This document shows positions 21,978 through 34,269 of a stretch of 64,000 nucleotides of DNA, piece after piece. The DNA is taken from positions 278,101-342,100 of the forward strand of contig VZTG01006291.1 in assembly GCA_013397845.1 (NCBI GenBank). The letters run 5' to 3'. A model generated the notes under the pieces. That model searched no databases, was not told the DNA's origin, and saw nothing but the letters and a program-made list of their open reading frames with translations. This DNA comes from Melanocharis versteri. Taxonomy: Eukaryota > Chordata > Aves > Passeriformes > Melanocharitidae. How positions within the stretch are numbered: the stretch's first letter is position 1; every line of letters begins with the position of its first letter. A program made the position numbers and the translations under genes.

Positions 21978-24236
21978 TTCACGAACTGCACATCACTTTG
22001 GAAAGGGAGTTGTTCTGGAAATTCCTGGTGTCCAGCATTGCTTTCTGGCATCTCCACAGCCGTCAAAACATCTTTCTGCTCTTTGGAGTTGGGTTTCTTT
22101 GGGTTTTTTTTGAAACTTCACAGTAACTGTTTCTGTTTTGCCTAAGTATTGAAACTCAATGATGATCCGACACGTAATTGTATATTTTGTTATAGGAAAG
22201 TAATTTCTGGTGTATTTCTAGAAATACTTTTACTGTAGAAAACTTGCAGTAAGGCTGTCCTTACTGTATGCAATGACTCATTTTTTCTGGGTTAAAATAA
22301 TTTCTTTTTTAATTCAATGTCATCAAGTGCATGAAGATATTAATAGTTTCTCTAGGTTTTACACCACACTTTTAGGAAGTAGCTTAATTTTTTAAAAAGA
22401 AAATAGGTGACAAAGCTGATTCTACTCCTCTGTTAACTTGTTTTTCAACTGCAGATATTTTTAGCATATAGGCCACAGAGCCAGAATGGAGTCTGGACAG
22501 CTAGTTTTTTCCCAATTCCTTGCTTTAAAACCAGCTGCTGAAAATTTCATGTCTTTGATGTATGTATTTATTAGTCTGTGAGCCAGTTTTTAACATGCAG
22601 CTTTTTATTCTGTTTTTAAAAATACATTTACCTCCCATTTACACCCATTGTGAAGTCTTCATTCTTTTACCATTGTAAACTGGAAACAGCAAAATAATTA
22701 TTTGTAAGTTAAGAAGTTTAGTCTATAACATGCAGAAGCCTCTTTAGAAGTAGGTTATTTGTATATCCCAGGAACTCATCTGAATGCAATCTTAACTGTA
22801 ACAGCAATGTGACAGCTTTAAAAAAAATCTGCTCATTTTAAGGGCACCAAGCCTGAGTTACCAAAACCAGTCACTTGTTCGTTATTAATTTCTCTCCTCT
22901 GGAAGCTCTTGTAATGGAGAAACCAGTTGTTAAAACTTATTTCCTGTAAGTTATATCTGCTTTCAGCCAAATTGTTGTGTCTGAGATTCCCTTGCCCTTG
23001 GGCTTTACATGTCTGATGGGCTTCATGAAGCTAATTAGGTAAGTTGCTCTCAAATGTGTGTCCATCTGTTTTGACTATTCCTTTAAAAAGTGCTTTTCCT
23101 GAAGGTGTGGACATTTCTGCTTTATGTAAAAATGTAAGATGGAAGCAAGATATTGAGGTGTGTTTGCTTAAATGCTGTGTAGAAGGAGCACCTCAGCCCC
23201 AGCACCTCTGGGGGCAGCAAGTCTTTGGGGTGTTGGAGACTTTGGTGTAAACCCACTTCTGGCCAATCATGAATGCTAAGGCATTTCTGCTCTAGCAGGA
23301 ACCCATTCTCAGCTTCAAAACCTGATCAGACCTGAAAATCACTTGTGTGTTAGTTGGAGTCTCTGGGTTCATGTCGTGGGAGGAAGACACTGAGATGCAA
23401 ACAGTACATTTGGGTGGTACAGTGGATAATAGCAAGCATTGCTTTGGGAAGGCAAGAGTCTGTTACCCAGGGGTCCCCTCAGGAAATTGATGCTTCTGGA
23501 GGTTCCTGCCTTTTCCAGATGCCAGGGGAAGAAGCTGCAATAGAAGGGCTGGGTTAATTCACCTTTTTAATGGCTTCAGTCACCCTGTCAGCTTCTCATT
23601 GAAGCTGAGAGCACTCTCTTGGCCTCTGCAGGCCCCACAAGGCTCTTGGAGTTAGCATCCAGCTGAGGTGTAGACTGACCTCTTCCATAACAAAAAGGAA
23701 TTCAGTTGTATGTGGTCAGATTTTGTGAGCACTGGGACAGCAGCATTTGGGATTGACCTTGTCTTGGTCACATTGCAGAAGTTCTGTTTGGGGCTGTAGT
23801 TGAGTGTGTGAACATGTTTCTGCAGGGTTGAGGAAACGGAGGTCATGCTGTGTGTGTTTCCTTGGAGTAATTACTGCTCTCAGGTGAAATACACATTTTT
23901 AAAGGACTCATTCAAAAGTTGTTGTGTCTCTGAATTTTTTCGAGGACTAGGAAAGTAGTAGCTCAAACTATTTTTTTTATGAAGTCAAAAATATGAACAA
24001 AATATTTAAGTAGTATTATAGACATAGTTTTTTAGCTGTTGAAATGAACTAGTAACATTAAACTGTAAAGGAAATACATTCCATGCCAAAATCTTTTGAC
24101 GAAGGAGTGGTGTCAGGTTATTTATGAGGAATGAGTTCTCTTGTTGGTAATTATGGGATTTTAGAAAGAAGTTTTCCAGGGTTGTGCGCAATCCATATCT
24201 GTCTTCTGGGAGTCAATAAAATACTGCTTGGCTTCC
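21978..24236 (+). other. ADARB1: Likely ADARB1 3' UTR
   Basis: AT-rich sequence without recognised transposons follows the stop codon. The first canonical AATAAA is at 24215-24220, followed about 30 bases later by a T/G-rich stretch. No earlier AATAAA was found, although a weak ATTAAA lies near 24057. The transcript end is inferred and could lie further right; other AATAAA hexamers occur at 26025 and 26870. Confidence 0.6.
24215..24220 (+). terminator. Candidate poly(A) signal AATAAA
   Basis: AATAAA with a downstream TTGTTCCTTTTTGTG element near 24246-24260, in the right place for a roughly 2.2-kb ADARB1 3' UTR. Confidence 0.5.
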
Positions 24237-24530
24237 TTCAATCCCTTGTTCCTTTTTGTGCAGTTCACACATGGAAGGAAGTAGGGAGAGTTCCCTGAAA
24301 ATCACTGTCCCTGAGCAAGGAGGGATAGCGATATATAAAATCTCAAGTGACAGCAAAAGATAAGACAACTCAGCCTCTGGCAGCTGACAAATTTTGTAGG
24401 AGACCAGCTTTTGGGGGCTGAGGGCTCTGGAAAGCCTGGACTGGGTGGATGGGAGCTGGCCTGCGCAGGGAAATTGCACTGATGCTCTGGGAGCTGCTTT
24501 AATTATTTTACTTATTTTTTTTCCTTATAT

Positions 24531-24580
24531 TTGATTGAATATTTATATAATTATTTTGATTGAATATTTATGTAATTATA
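24531..24580 (+). repeat. 25-base tandem duplication
   Basis: Two adjacent copies (24531-24555 and 24556-24580), each starting TTGATTGAATATTTAT and differing by a base or two. Seen directly. Confidence 0.9.
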
Positions 24581-24730
24581 ATTGAGTGTTTGTCTCAGGA
24601 TCTTCAAAGGACTTAGAGTAACAACTTTAATGTTGATGAATACTTGAAATTGAATTTAAGGTGTTTTTTCTCCAGATTGTAGTAAAGTTTTGTAGGTTAG
24701 GTAAATAGGTAATTTTAAATGTAGATGTTT

Positions 24731-24733
<3 letters not shown>

Positions 24734-24761
<28 letters not shown>
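24734..24761 (+). repeat. (AT)14 microsatellite
   Basis: Uninterrupted alternating A and T, seen directly. Confidence 0.97.
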
Positions 24762-24764
<3 letters not shown>

Positions 24765-25170
24765 CTGCAGGATCATTTTAAGAAAACCTGGGCCTAAAGG
24801 TTAACACTTGAAATCTTGCTGATGGCTGTACTCAGGACCTGGTAATAACTGTAGATTATTCTTACTGATTGTGCGAGTGTATCGTGTAGGAACTTGGTTG
24901 TAGTGGGGATGTCCAGCTGGCTCTCCCCTGGAACAGCTGGTGATGGGAACAGTGACTCTGCTGTCTTAGGGATTTGCAGCCATGGGGTTTCTGTACAGCT
25001 GGCAGTTCTCATTTTCTCCTTGTCTTGGAGAAATTTGTTCATGGCTGGTTACTGCACAGGAAGCTCCGGAGTAGAAGGTTTTTGTGTGCTGTTCCTCTAC
25101 ATCTGAAAGAACTAGCAGCTGAAAGCCTCAGGATCATGGTACTGGTGTTGCATTTCATCAGTGCAGTTCT

Positions 25171-25545
25171 GGAGACAGGCTGGGAGAGCTGGAGCTGTTC
25201 ACCAAAAGAGAAGGCTCTGGGGACACCTTAGAGCCCCTTCCAGTGCCTAGAGAGGCTCCAGGACAGCTGGAGAGTGCCTGGAGTGACAGGACAAGAGGCA
25301 TGGCTACAAACTAACAGAGGTTAGATTTTGATTGGATATTGGGAAGAAATATTTCCCTGTGAGGGTGGTGAGACCCTGGCCCAGGGTGCCCAGAGAAGCT
25401 GTGGCTATGCCATCCCTGGAAGGGTTCAAGGCCAGACTGGATGGGGCTTGGAGCAACCTGGCGTAGTGGAGGGTGTCCCTGCCCATGGCAGGGGGGTGGA
25501 ACTGGATGAGCTTTAAGGTCCTTCCAACCCAAACCATTCCATGAT
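25171..25545 (+). mobile_element. CR1 LINE 3' end, longest copy in the window
   Basis: Sense CR1 starting near GGAGACAGGCTGGGAGAGCT. It passes through CCTTAGAGCCCCTTCCAGTG, TGGAGTGACAGGACAAGAGG, TTGGATATTGGGAAGAAATA, CTTGGAGCAACCTGG and CTGCCCATGGCAGGGGGGTG, and ends in CCAAACCATTCCATGATTTT. The ORFs on both strands here are CR1 3'-end noise, not genes. Confidence 0.96.
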
Positions 25546-27365
25546 TTTTTGATGTCCAAGAGTGCATCTAGCCAAGGGAAACCTCAAAACTCACTGTGCT
25601 CTCAGTGCAAATGTGCACAAGTTAAAACTGTTGGTTCAGAGTGTTTGGGAGCATGAAGCAGAGCCTGTGTCATGGAGTAGTGCTGCATTTGGAAACCAAG
25701 CTGTGGTTTTAAAAAAATAACCAGCCAGGAATTGAGAATCTGTTCTAAGAACTGCTTAGTCATGGTCACTACATAATTAAAATTTTGGGTTTTTGAAGTA
25801 TCAGTGGTTTTCAAAATAGTTTTGTTTCCATTCCTTAAATTAATGTTTGGAAGGCTCATGCTTGCAGGGAAGCTGCACTTTGAATTCTTTGCAATTTCAC
25901 AATCATTAATTGTCCACTGTGAAAATGACCCCAAAGTTTACTGAAAAAGGAGGGAGAGTTGCAATTCAGGTATAGAGTCAGAACAAAAATGTCTCGTGTT
26001 ATTTAAAACCTAAAACCCCATAGAAATAAAATGTATAAAATATAACTGTTCTGTCTCAGAATCACTGCCTGGTTTTTGTTGGGTTTCTTTATCCATTTAT
26101 TTATTTATTTTCTAATACCAAGTGTTTTCAGTTGAACTTAAATGTTTCCACCTTCACTTTGTGTGATCTTGTTGAGAGAGGAAGTAATGTTTATCCTGGG
26201 GCTAGAGCTAGCAGAGGCACAGAGGTTTTGATACGGACACAAGGGGGGATTTTAGAAGGGATGCTGAAATTTGTGCCACAGGGCTGGAAGGGGGAGGTTT
26301 CCTGGGCTTGGCCGCTGTCCTGCTGGTGGCTCAGTGAGATGCATGTGCTACAGCTCTTGCTGAGTCAGCATCTGATGGAAGCAGGAAGAGGAGAGAGATG
26401 GAAATTGCTGCTTTCTGTGGTTTCTAATGTAGAAATGATGGCATGGGATGGGGATTTTGCTGGAGAGGCCCTTGGGCTGCAGGCACAGGGAGCATGGACC
26501 AAAGGAATTGCCCACCTGGCAGCAGGTACTCTCCCAGCCACTGCTTTTCCCAGAAATGTCACAGCTCAGCTCAGATGTGCCAGCTATGTGTGTACATCTG
26601 AAGCTTTTGAGGTTCATTGGGCTTGTTGCTCTTCCTTTATGCAAACAACTGGTCCTGGAGTATTTGCAGCAATTTTGGGTTGATTCCCCATGGGAGGAAG
26701 TTACGTGGGTCTCTGAGCAGGCAGGCTTGGTGTTTGGAGCTGCAGGATGGGGGAGGTTCATCCCTGGGCAGGTGTTTGTCCCTAAAACACACCTGGGGGG
26801 GATACACTCTGGCTGTTTTCCCTCAGTGCATCCACTGGCATCGTGTGCTTGAGCCCATGCAGTGCTTCCAATAAAACTGCTTCTTCCGTACTTTCTGTCT
26901 AGCTGGGAATGATGCAAACCAATCATCAGGGGGGCTGCAGGAGCTCAGCTGGGGCTGGAATCCTGGACCTGTCAGGGATGTGAGGAGCAGGGAGGGCATG
27001 AGTTCCTTGTTGGATCATGTCAACATACTGTGTTTTTCAGAACCTTTCAGCCAAAGGCCCGTCCCACTACCCATTAATAAATGGGCAGTTAATTGCACCA
27101 ACAGTATTTGTGTTTGCAGGAATGAGTTTTGTGGGTAGTTGTGTTTTGTTTCCTTCAGTCATTCCAGGAAAGAGGAATTGAGAGCCGTGCTTGCAGCCAG
27201 CCTCAGCAGATGGAACAGTTTAAGTAATATCTGTTCTCTGGAGGGAATGATCCACAGTCGGTGTCACTACTCTGTTTTTATGTTTTTAGCATCTTCATCA
27301 CTATCATACCAGTATTGTTTTTGTTGCAGTTTGGCTGAGACGTCCTCAACAAATTTAAGATCTAA

Positions 27366-27379
27366 TGTGTGTGTGTGTG
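27366..27379 (+). repeat. (TG)7 microsatellite
   Basis: Seven TG units followed by a TA/CG-rich stretch with TACATACGTATGTA. Confidence 0.9.
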
Positions 27380-28649
27380 AATATGTATTTATACATACGT
27401 ATGTATAATATTGCTGTATATTATTTGCATTAAGCAGTTACTCTTCCCCAGTCTCTCTGAGTGATAGTGCAAATACATCAGCTTTACCTACCTGGTGTAA
27501 GGTTATTAAAGAACACTCTCAGATACTGTCCTTGACACTTTCTCCATTCATAACCCCAAATTTGAAGAGGAGACCTCGTTATACCTCTGGTTTGTCGCTT
27601 TCCTTTCAGCACTCTTGTCCCTCTCCCGGTGTCACCGCCGAAGCACAACCCCTTGGTCGACTATTCTAAGCAATGACTGTTTTGCATACTACCTTGCTTT
27701 GTTTAAGTAATGTTTGTACAGAGATTTCAAAATATAAAGAGCTATATAATTGCTAAGTTTCATTATTATTTTTTCATATCAGTGTTGCTAGTGACAGCAA
27801 AACAGTAAGTGAAACATCACAAAATACTGTGCATGTCCTTAAGGTGGTGGTTTTGGTTATGTCCTGAAGAGCTGGTAAGAACATGGGAAAAGGGAGGGCC
27901 AGTGACAGGTCTGTGACTCCAGTGTAGACACGTGGCCTGTGTCAGGGTTGAGAAGGGCTGTGCCACCTCCGGTGCGTTTTAGAACTGGCATTTTGTACTC
28001 AAATCCCAAATGGGATCCCCAAAACCTGTAGCTGGTTACCAGGGTTATCACCCCAGCGTGTGTCTGCCGTTGGGTTTGGATCCTGTCCGTGGTGGTAGCC
28101 CTGAGCTGCTGCTGTGGAAGCTGGTGAGCCTCGTGGGGTGCCAGCACTGCCACTGCCCAAGGAGGGGGCTCAACTCCCCGGTGCTGGGACAGCAGGAGCC
28201 CAAACACCCGATGGTCACCTTTAACCAGCACATGTCCCAACAAAGCAGGAAGGTCTGGTCCAAATGTGCTGCTCTTGCATCCTGCTCAAAGAATGCCTCT
28301 GGAGAATCCTGGTCTCAGTTGATCAGTCAGAAATGCCAACTCAGATCCAGGGCTGCAGCACTGGCTGAGGAAGGTCAGGGAGCCACTGACGCATGGATCT
28401 GGCCCCCTGGAAGCAGGTGCACCAACTGACCCTGCAGAGAAGAAATCCATCTTAAAAAGGAGTCAGATCCAAGACAGTTCTGCTCCACTGCCTGCTCGTT
28501 GTGGGACTATCATGGATAGTAGCTTTCAGGCTGGTATTTGTTGTCCCCATCATCTGGCTTGTCCAATCAATTTCTGATTGGGAGCCAGGACTAAGATGGG
28601 AGATCCCTGCATGGGTGATGCACCTGTTTTGGAAAGACCCCTTGTAAGC

Positions 28650-28693
28650 TCTGATGATCCTTGTGGGTCCCTTCCAACTTGGAATATTCTGTG
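28650..28693 (+). mobile_element. CR1 LINE tail, short
   Basis: GCTCTGATGATCCTTGTGGG, then TCCCTTCCAACTTGGAATAT and an ATTCTGTG terminus: the last 45 bases of a sense CR1. Confidence 0.8.
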
Positions 28694-28774
28694 ACCTTTC
28701 CTAGGAACAACAGGGAAAGCAAAGACCGGGAAGGTACAAAAGGAAACTATCAATGTGAAAGTGGTTTCTGGCTT

Positions 28775-28832
28775 GATGGGTTTAGGTTGGACTCGATGAC
28801 TTCGAGGTCTTTTCCAACCTAATTGAGTCTGT
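28775..28832 (+). mobile_element. CR1 LINE tail, short
   Basis: GGTTTAGGTTGGACTCGATG, then TCTTTTCCAACCTAATTGAG: a second sense CR1 tail about 80 bases after the first. Confidence 0.85.
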
Positions 28833-29589
28833 GGTACTGTCACCAAGCACTTGCACAACCACAGTTTGGAGGATGCTGGATAAGGGGCACCACATCAAGA
28901 GGCACCAGTCCCAAGAGCAGCTCCTGACTAAGGCATGTTTCCCCCCAGCCTGGTGGCACTGGGTTTTGTCCAGCTGGGTGACAACCCCACCGGGATTAAC
29001 TGCACCAGATTCAGCAGTAAGTGCTTGGTAGAGGATAGTGATCTCCAGAGGCAGCGAAGGGAGGGTGGTGGTGGCTGGGGCAGGAAGGGCAGGTGCAGAA
29101 GCTCTTCCCTGCTGGTGAAGCTGTGTTTACTCAATTTACTTCGCTTGGGAATCTGTAACTTGTGGCAAGTGGGAAGGTTATGGGAGAGCTGAGTGGTGTA
29201 TTATTGGAAGCACTAGCCTGTGAGCGCAGTGGTAAGTTTTAATGGATTTTTTTTCACTCTCTCATCTCTATCACAACCTCATGGAAAAAGTGGGCTCTGA
29301 ATTTCAGTTCAAGCCTTTGCAAATGGCCAGAATCACTGCAGTTTGCCCCTGCCACAGTGGTAACACAGAGGTGTGACCTGCTGGTGCTGCTGCTGATTCA
29401 GCTCTTCCCACTGGGAGATCAGCCCAGACATGAGTACTTTAGCTACTGAAAATGTGAATTATCTCTCTCCCAGAGCCTGCACTGAAGTGAGGGTCTGTAA
29501 ATCAGCAAATTTGCATGTCAGGCAAAATCCAGTGTTTATGAGGATGTGGCCATCTGCCTGAAGTGATGGCCCAGCTAATGCCTACACGG

Positions 29590-30560
29590 AGTTGTTCAGA
29601 TAAAGATAGTGCTCTGTAACAACAATAAACAGGCAACTATTTCAGATACCACGCAGGAATGGTTGCATGCTTTTGGAAAACAAACCAAAATAGTCTCAGG
29701 CACAAGAGGCATCATCCCAAGCTTGGCAAGTGTGCCAGCATTTGAAGCAGACAGCTTAGCAGCATTACTGCCACAGCCATTGGGACTTCTGCCATGGGTG
29801 CAAACAGCCTTTGGAGCAGTTTTCTTGAACCTCAGACCAGTAAGGTGGGAAGCTATGAGTTGACCCCAGAAGGGATCCAAGGGATGCCAATAAGAGGTAA
29901 ATGCTTTGAGGGAGGCTATGCCTACAAGAGTCAAACTACAGTGATGACCCATCACACACTGAGACAGAGGACAGCAGGAGGGTAAGGTCTGTTGCCGCAC
30001 AGGCACCTCTCAATTCACTGAGCCTTCCTGGAACCCAGCAGGGTTGTACTTCTCTTTTTGCAGAAAAAAATGGATGTTCATACCCCTCTCTGCAATGGCT
30101 TATGTACATGGCTGGAAAATAGTTAAATCTCTCATGAGCTACACAGTGGTGAACCTCAAGAGACATTCTCCTTGGATGGCTGTGCAGTCAGCCAGGGTGC
30201 CAATGGCTTTTTTAGGTAAATGTGCTTTTTCCATGGCTGTATCAAATGCTGCAATGGAAATCATGGGAATCTTCTGGTGGGGGTCACTTCTGGATGTTTG
30301 TATCGCACAACAAAAGATGAACCATCCAAAAAAGGTGGGTTTCAACAGCAGGCCTGTGTGGGAGCAGGAGTGGGCTTCTGCAGCCCAGGAAGAGGGGGAG
30401 CTTGGACCACTCGGCCAGGGCTGTGGCAGAACAAATGTTTGTATTACAAACCAGACCCTGATGAGAGAGACCAATTTCATTTTTTATTTATGCCTCAACA
30501 TATGTTACGAATCAATTTTCTGACATGGGGGGAAAAATTACTATAGGGGCTGTACACGTG
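29590..30560 (+). other. Cluster of partly overlapping open frames, unrecognised
   Basis: Several plus-strand frames of 60-159 codons overlap here (29609-29863, 29794-29985, 30044-30523, 30220-30546). None shows a domain I can name, and none forms a single continuous reading frame. Splice-like sites are present (TTTTTGCAG at 30061, several G|GTAAAT). An AATAAA follows at about 30708 and an LTR tail at about 30870. It could be a degraded retroelement interior, a decayed gene or chance. Confidence 0.25.
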
Positions 30561-30869
30561 CTGAAAGCCCTAACAGGAGCCGTGTGTTGAGGCAGCAAAT
30601 GGAGGGGAGCCCTGTCTCGGGGAGGCTTTGCCTGACAGCTGGCCAGGGCAGAGAAAGCTTCCATGATTTTCCCCTTTCTCTCCTCTCTTTGGCAGGGACG
30701 TTTATCAATAAACAGTTCTCAGATTTAATATTGCTGTGTTTGCGCTTTGGTTTAATCTGAGAAATCTATCAAAAAGAATCGTCCCCAGTTCCTCTTATAG
30801 CAGGACAGGACACCTGATGAAAAGATCATCTTGATCTTATCAGCCTCTATTCCTTCATCTTTTAAACAA

Positions 30870-31062
30870 AGCCACCCACTCCCACCTTACTTGCAGGTGC
30901 AGAGTGAGAAACAGAAAGCCTTCAGGCCGTGCAAGTGCTGCTCAGCAACAGTAAAACATTGTGCTCTTGTCAACACTGTTTTGGTCTCAAATCTGCAAAG
31001 CAGCACTGTACCAGCTACTGTGAAACAAAATAAACTCTGTCCCAGCCAAACCCAGTGCAACT
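30870..31062 (+). mobile_element. Avian endogenous retrovirus LTR, 3' part
   Basis: Blocks GTGAGAAACAGAAAGCCTTC, AAGTGCTGCTCAGCAACAGT, TCAACACTGTTTTGGTCTCA, ACTGTACCAGCTACTGTGAA and AAACTCTGTCCCAGCCAAAC follow the order of a common avian ERV LTR 3' end as I know it. It shares these blocks with the fragment at 3521-3862. The left end is unclear, and an antisense CR1 piece abuts the right end. Confidence 0.75.
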
Positions 31063-31071
31063 TCCACCTCC

Positions 31072-31130
31072 AAGCATGTTCCAGTGCTTGACCACCCTCT
31101 TGGTGATGAACTTGTCCCCCAGTTTGGATG
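31072..31130 (-). mobile_element. CR1 LINE fragment
   Basis: TTCCAGTGCTTGACCACCCT followed by CTTGGTGATGAACTTGTCCC: the antisense CR1 block normally about 170 bases in from the 3' end. It abuts the LTR tail. Confidence 0.7.
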
Positions 31131-34100
31131 TACATCCAAAATTGCAGCATTTTAACAGCAGAATCCAGCACTTGTCCTTGCAGATTTCATTTGGTTGGTG
31201 ATTTCTCAAGTGCACTAATCCATCACGATGTCTCGGTAATGGTCTCTCTACCCCCAGGGGAATTAATGGTTCCTTCTAATCTATTATCATTGGCCAACTG
31301 GCCCTAACATTGCGCCTGGGGAGCACTGTTAGGGATTGGCTGCCAGCTGAATATTCCCTGAATTTCCTGGAGCTGTTTTGAGTCTGTTGTATGATAGTCC
31401 CAGTTAACAGCTGGGAAGCTGAAGTTATCTAGAAAGGTAAGGATCCAGAGATTTCCCTTAATTAGCTATGGAATAATACAGTGGTGCTCTTTTGATCGAT
31501 CCTGCCAATTTATGAGGAAAAAGTTATGTTCCTCCATTGATAAAGGTGAATCTTGCTGGGCACAAACAGGCCTGGTGTTGTACAGACCACCCCATGGTCC
31601 AAACCCACAACATTTTCCCAGTGGCACCATTCTCAGAGCCAGATATGGATAAAGTGCTTCCACCTGTTTTTTTGATGTCATTCTCTACAACTGTGAGGAT
31701 AGAAGAGAATAGCACCTCCCCTCCTAAAGCCTTTAACAATCTCCCCACAGTCCTGAAGACTCTTTGATCACCCTTGGACTTCTCATTGTGACTTTGTTGG
31801 TACACACAGAAAAGCGGCAACGAATAATAATCCCAAGGCCCTACGAGGCTACAGAAGTTTCCTGGGAATGTCTTACCCTGAGCCCCAAGGAGGAAGAAGA
31901 AATCTCTAAAAGGAAAGTTAGGTCAACAGATTGGGCCCTTTGTTCCCCACAAAGGCCTTTTTTTTTTTTTTTTTTTAATTTCATGGAAATTGTTACAAAT
32001 TACATGAATGTACAGGGACCACGTGTTGACAAGTACACCTGTGAAAAATCTCTGGAATGCTTGGAAGGTCTTCAAGCCAACCTTTTCCAGGATAGCTACT
32101 GTTGTCAGGCAGAACTGCATTTAAAAATCCAGTTTTTACAGTTTGTTTACAAGGTACCTGCTGCTTTGCAGAAAGGAAGGATTCTCTTCTGGCTGTGGCT
32201 GGATGTGATCTACATTAAAACCAAAGTTATGGACTTCAGCTAGTGATGGGAACATACTCCTGAAAGGGATTTCTGATTTTACTTACATGGGATTTCTTGT
32301 AAGGCTGCACATGACACTTTTTTTAGGATTATGGCTTCAGTTTAAAATAAAACTTATGAATATTTATTTTCTGTCGTCTGCCTGTTTCACAAGCATGTTC
32401 CTCAGGGATCTAATTCTCTTAGTATGTAGATCTGCACAGGTTTTAAATTCGAAAAGGGTTTGTTCTATTGTTTCAGTGGTAATTTCCCCACAATTCAAGC
32501 TATTTTTTTTGATAAAATCTTGGAGATGGTGTTTATTTTTTTTCCTCTTCTTTTCCCCTTCCACTCTTCCTCAGTTTAGCTTTCTAGTAGCTTTCAAAGC
32601 GAGTGATGTTTATTTTGGTAATTCACTTTCACTAATACAAAAGGGGGACAGAATATTACAGTGACTCGTGTGTGCCTCTCATTTCCAATTACAAGCTTTT
32701 ACCTCCACCATGTGGCAGTTTTTCAGAACTGACTTGAAGTTCTTTTGCATAGAAGAAGAAGAAAAAAGGACAAAGATGAGTTCACTAAATAGATTAATTC
32801 AGCAGTAATTCAAACTTCTAAATATTGCTTCAATGAGGCAGTTCTTAAACTTCATTTAAAATCTCACCAGTGTTCACGCCTCTCCATTTTGAGATGGGTA
32901 CATACCATACTATAATTTTTTTTGGTGTAAACATAATTACCTATTTTCTGATGGTCTGTGTTCATGTGTAAAAATACAATACTTGCATCCTTTAATTCAC
33001 AGATGAGCCTGCAAAAATGTTCTGCTTAACTACATTTAGGAACATTAGGCTGCTCAGCTATTAAGTGAGGGAAAACAAAATCAGCTGGCCCACATGCAAT
33101 TTGGATTTGGAAGCAGGTTTATTGAATTTCAAGCTGCAGGTGAGGAGGCTCAGGAATGAAAATTTTAGATTAAAAACTTTGTAAAATGCTTATTGCCTTT
33201 ATTAAGGAATGCTTTGACTCAGGTATGTTGTAGAGTAACGTGTATGAGCTGTGCTTCTACAAACAAAGTCATGTTTTCCACTTTTCCACAAGTAAAACTC
33301 ATGTTGAAATCAGGAGCATGGCTGAGAAACTGTAAATTCTGGTGTCCTGTATGTCAACAGATATCTTGGTTTCTCAAGTTTGTCAGCTTTGTAAGTGGAC
33401 TTTCAGTTTCAATAAAAAAATTATTTCTGATGTATTCAGATGCAGTTAAAGTGACCCCAAAATTCTGATCTCTGCAGATGAATTGTGGGTTTTGTTCATC
33501 TAAGCCTCTGCTGCTTAGAAGCAGGAAAGTGAGAAATTGTTCTGAACAGCCTTTGTTTTATGGTTTAAATTGTTTATTGCTTCAGGTTCTTGTATAGTTT
33601 ACTGCAGAAATCTGTTTACAAACATATCATTCGTTGTAAGGATGAACTGATTTTTTAGTATGAAAAATGGAGAACTTTCCAATATTTTTTCTTTTCTATT
33701 GTGTATCTCAGCCACCTAATTTTTGGGTGCTGGTAAGTTAAATGGTGGTGTTCTTTTGCCAAAACTCGTTTCCTCCTGGCAACTAAACATATAGCTGGCT
33801 TGAAAGAATTAGAATTACAAAGTTGTTTGTAATGACAAAAAAAATGAACTTTAAAATGAATTTTTAAAAGCTGTTTAGATCTTTTAATATATTAATAACA
33901 TGCATTATTAATTCAACTAGAGTCACCTTTGTCTCCTGCTCAAAAATTCTCATCAATCCAGACTGTAATAGAAGTCATCTCTTGCAAGAGTGTCTTTCTA
34001 AAAATTAATCTTCACAGACACGAGCATAATGAAGAATTTAAAATGTACTTTTAATTATGTTGTTAAGGAGACAGCCAGCCTCACAGACACACAATGATTA

Positions 34101-34269
34101 ACTGCAATATGGGTGTTTTAGTGGAGTGGGTGACACTTATCACTGTCCCTTCAGCTATAGGTGGTCAAATTTAGATGTTGCTGGGCATCTTCCTAGCTGA
34201 GCCTTGAAATGTTTGGGGTTTTTTCCAGGTCTAAGTAGAGTTGTCACTGGGAAAGGTCCTGAAAGGTAG
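31131..34269. other. Intergenic, no supported gene
   Basis: AT-rich sequence with a T19 tract at 31958-31976. Open frames at 31537-31767 and 31764-32243 adjoin in different frames and include a short hydrophobic stretch; see the finding. A 125-codon frame at 32287-32664 is T-rich and not convincing. Nothing else identified. Confidence 0.6.

Larger units (their letters stand above)
2915..24236 (+). other. ADARB1: ADARB1 gene, 3' part (last seven coding exons and 3' UTR)
   Basis: This is the 3' part of the gene for ADAR2, the nuclear enzyme that deaminates adenosine to inosine in double-stranded RNA, including the glutamate receptor Q/R site. Seven exons join without a frame break into 379 residues plus stop. 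That covers nearly the whole deaminase domain; the 5' exons with the two dsRNA-binding domains are off the left edge. If the first visible Val is taken as human residue 322, the HAE, PCG and SCSD motifs fall exactly at human positions 394-396, 451 and 516. The alternative paralogue ADARB2 is disfavoured: motifs such as INGEYMSDRGLALNDCHAEI and SIILGSLYHGDHLSRA are ADAR2-like, not ADAR3-like. A lineage-specific ADARB1 duplicate cannot be excluded without synteny. Confidence 0.95.
24237..29590. other. Intergenic stretch downstream of ADARB1
   Basis: No supported gene. It contains a 25-base tandem duplication, an (AT)n tract, a long CR1 copy, two CR1 tails and a relatively GC-rich block at 26130-26930 with overlapping long ORFs on both strands that encode no recognised domain. 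A second GC-richer block at 28000-28440 is also unexplained. Low-level transcription from longer ADARB1 3' ends is possible. Confidence 0.6.

Noticed and set aside
25304..25567. ORFs on both strands
   Set aside because: They lie entirely within the CR1 copy at 25171-25545.
32364..32564. Lys-rich minus-strand frame
   Set aside because: It is the antisense of a T-rich stretch, with no recognisable motif.
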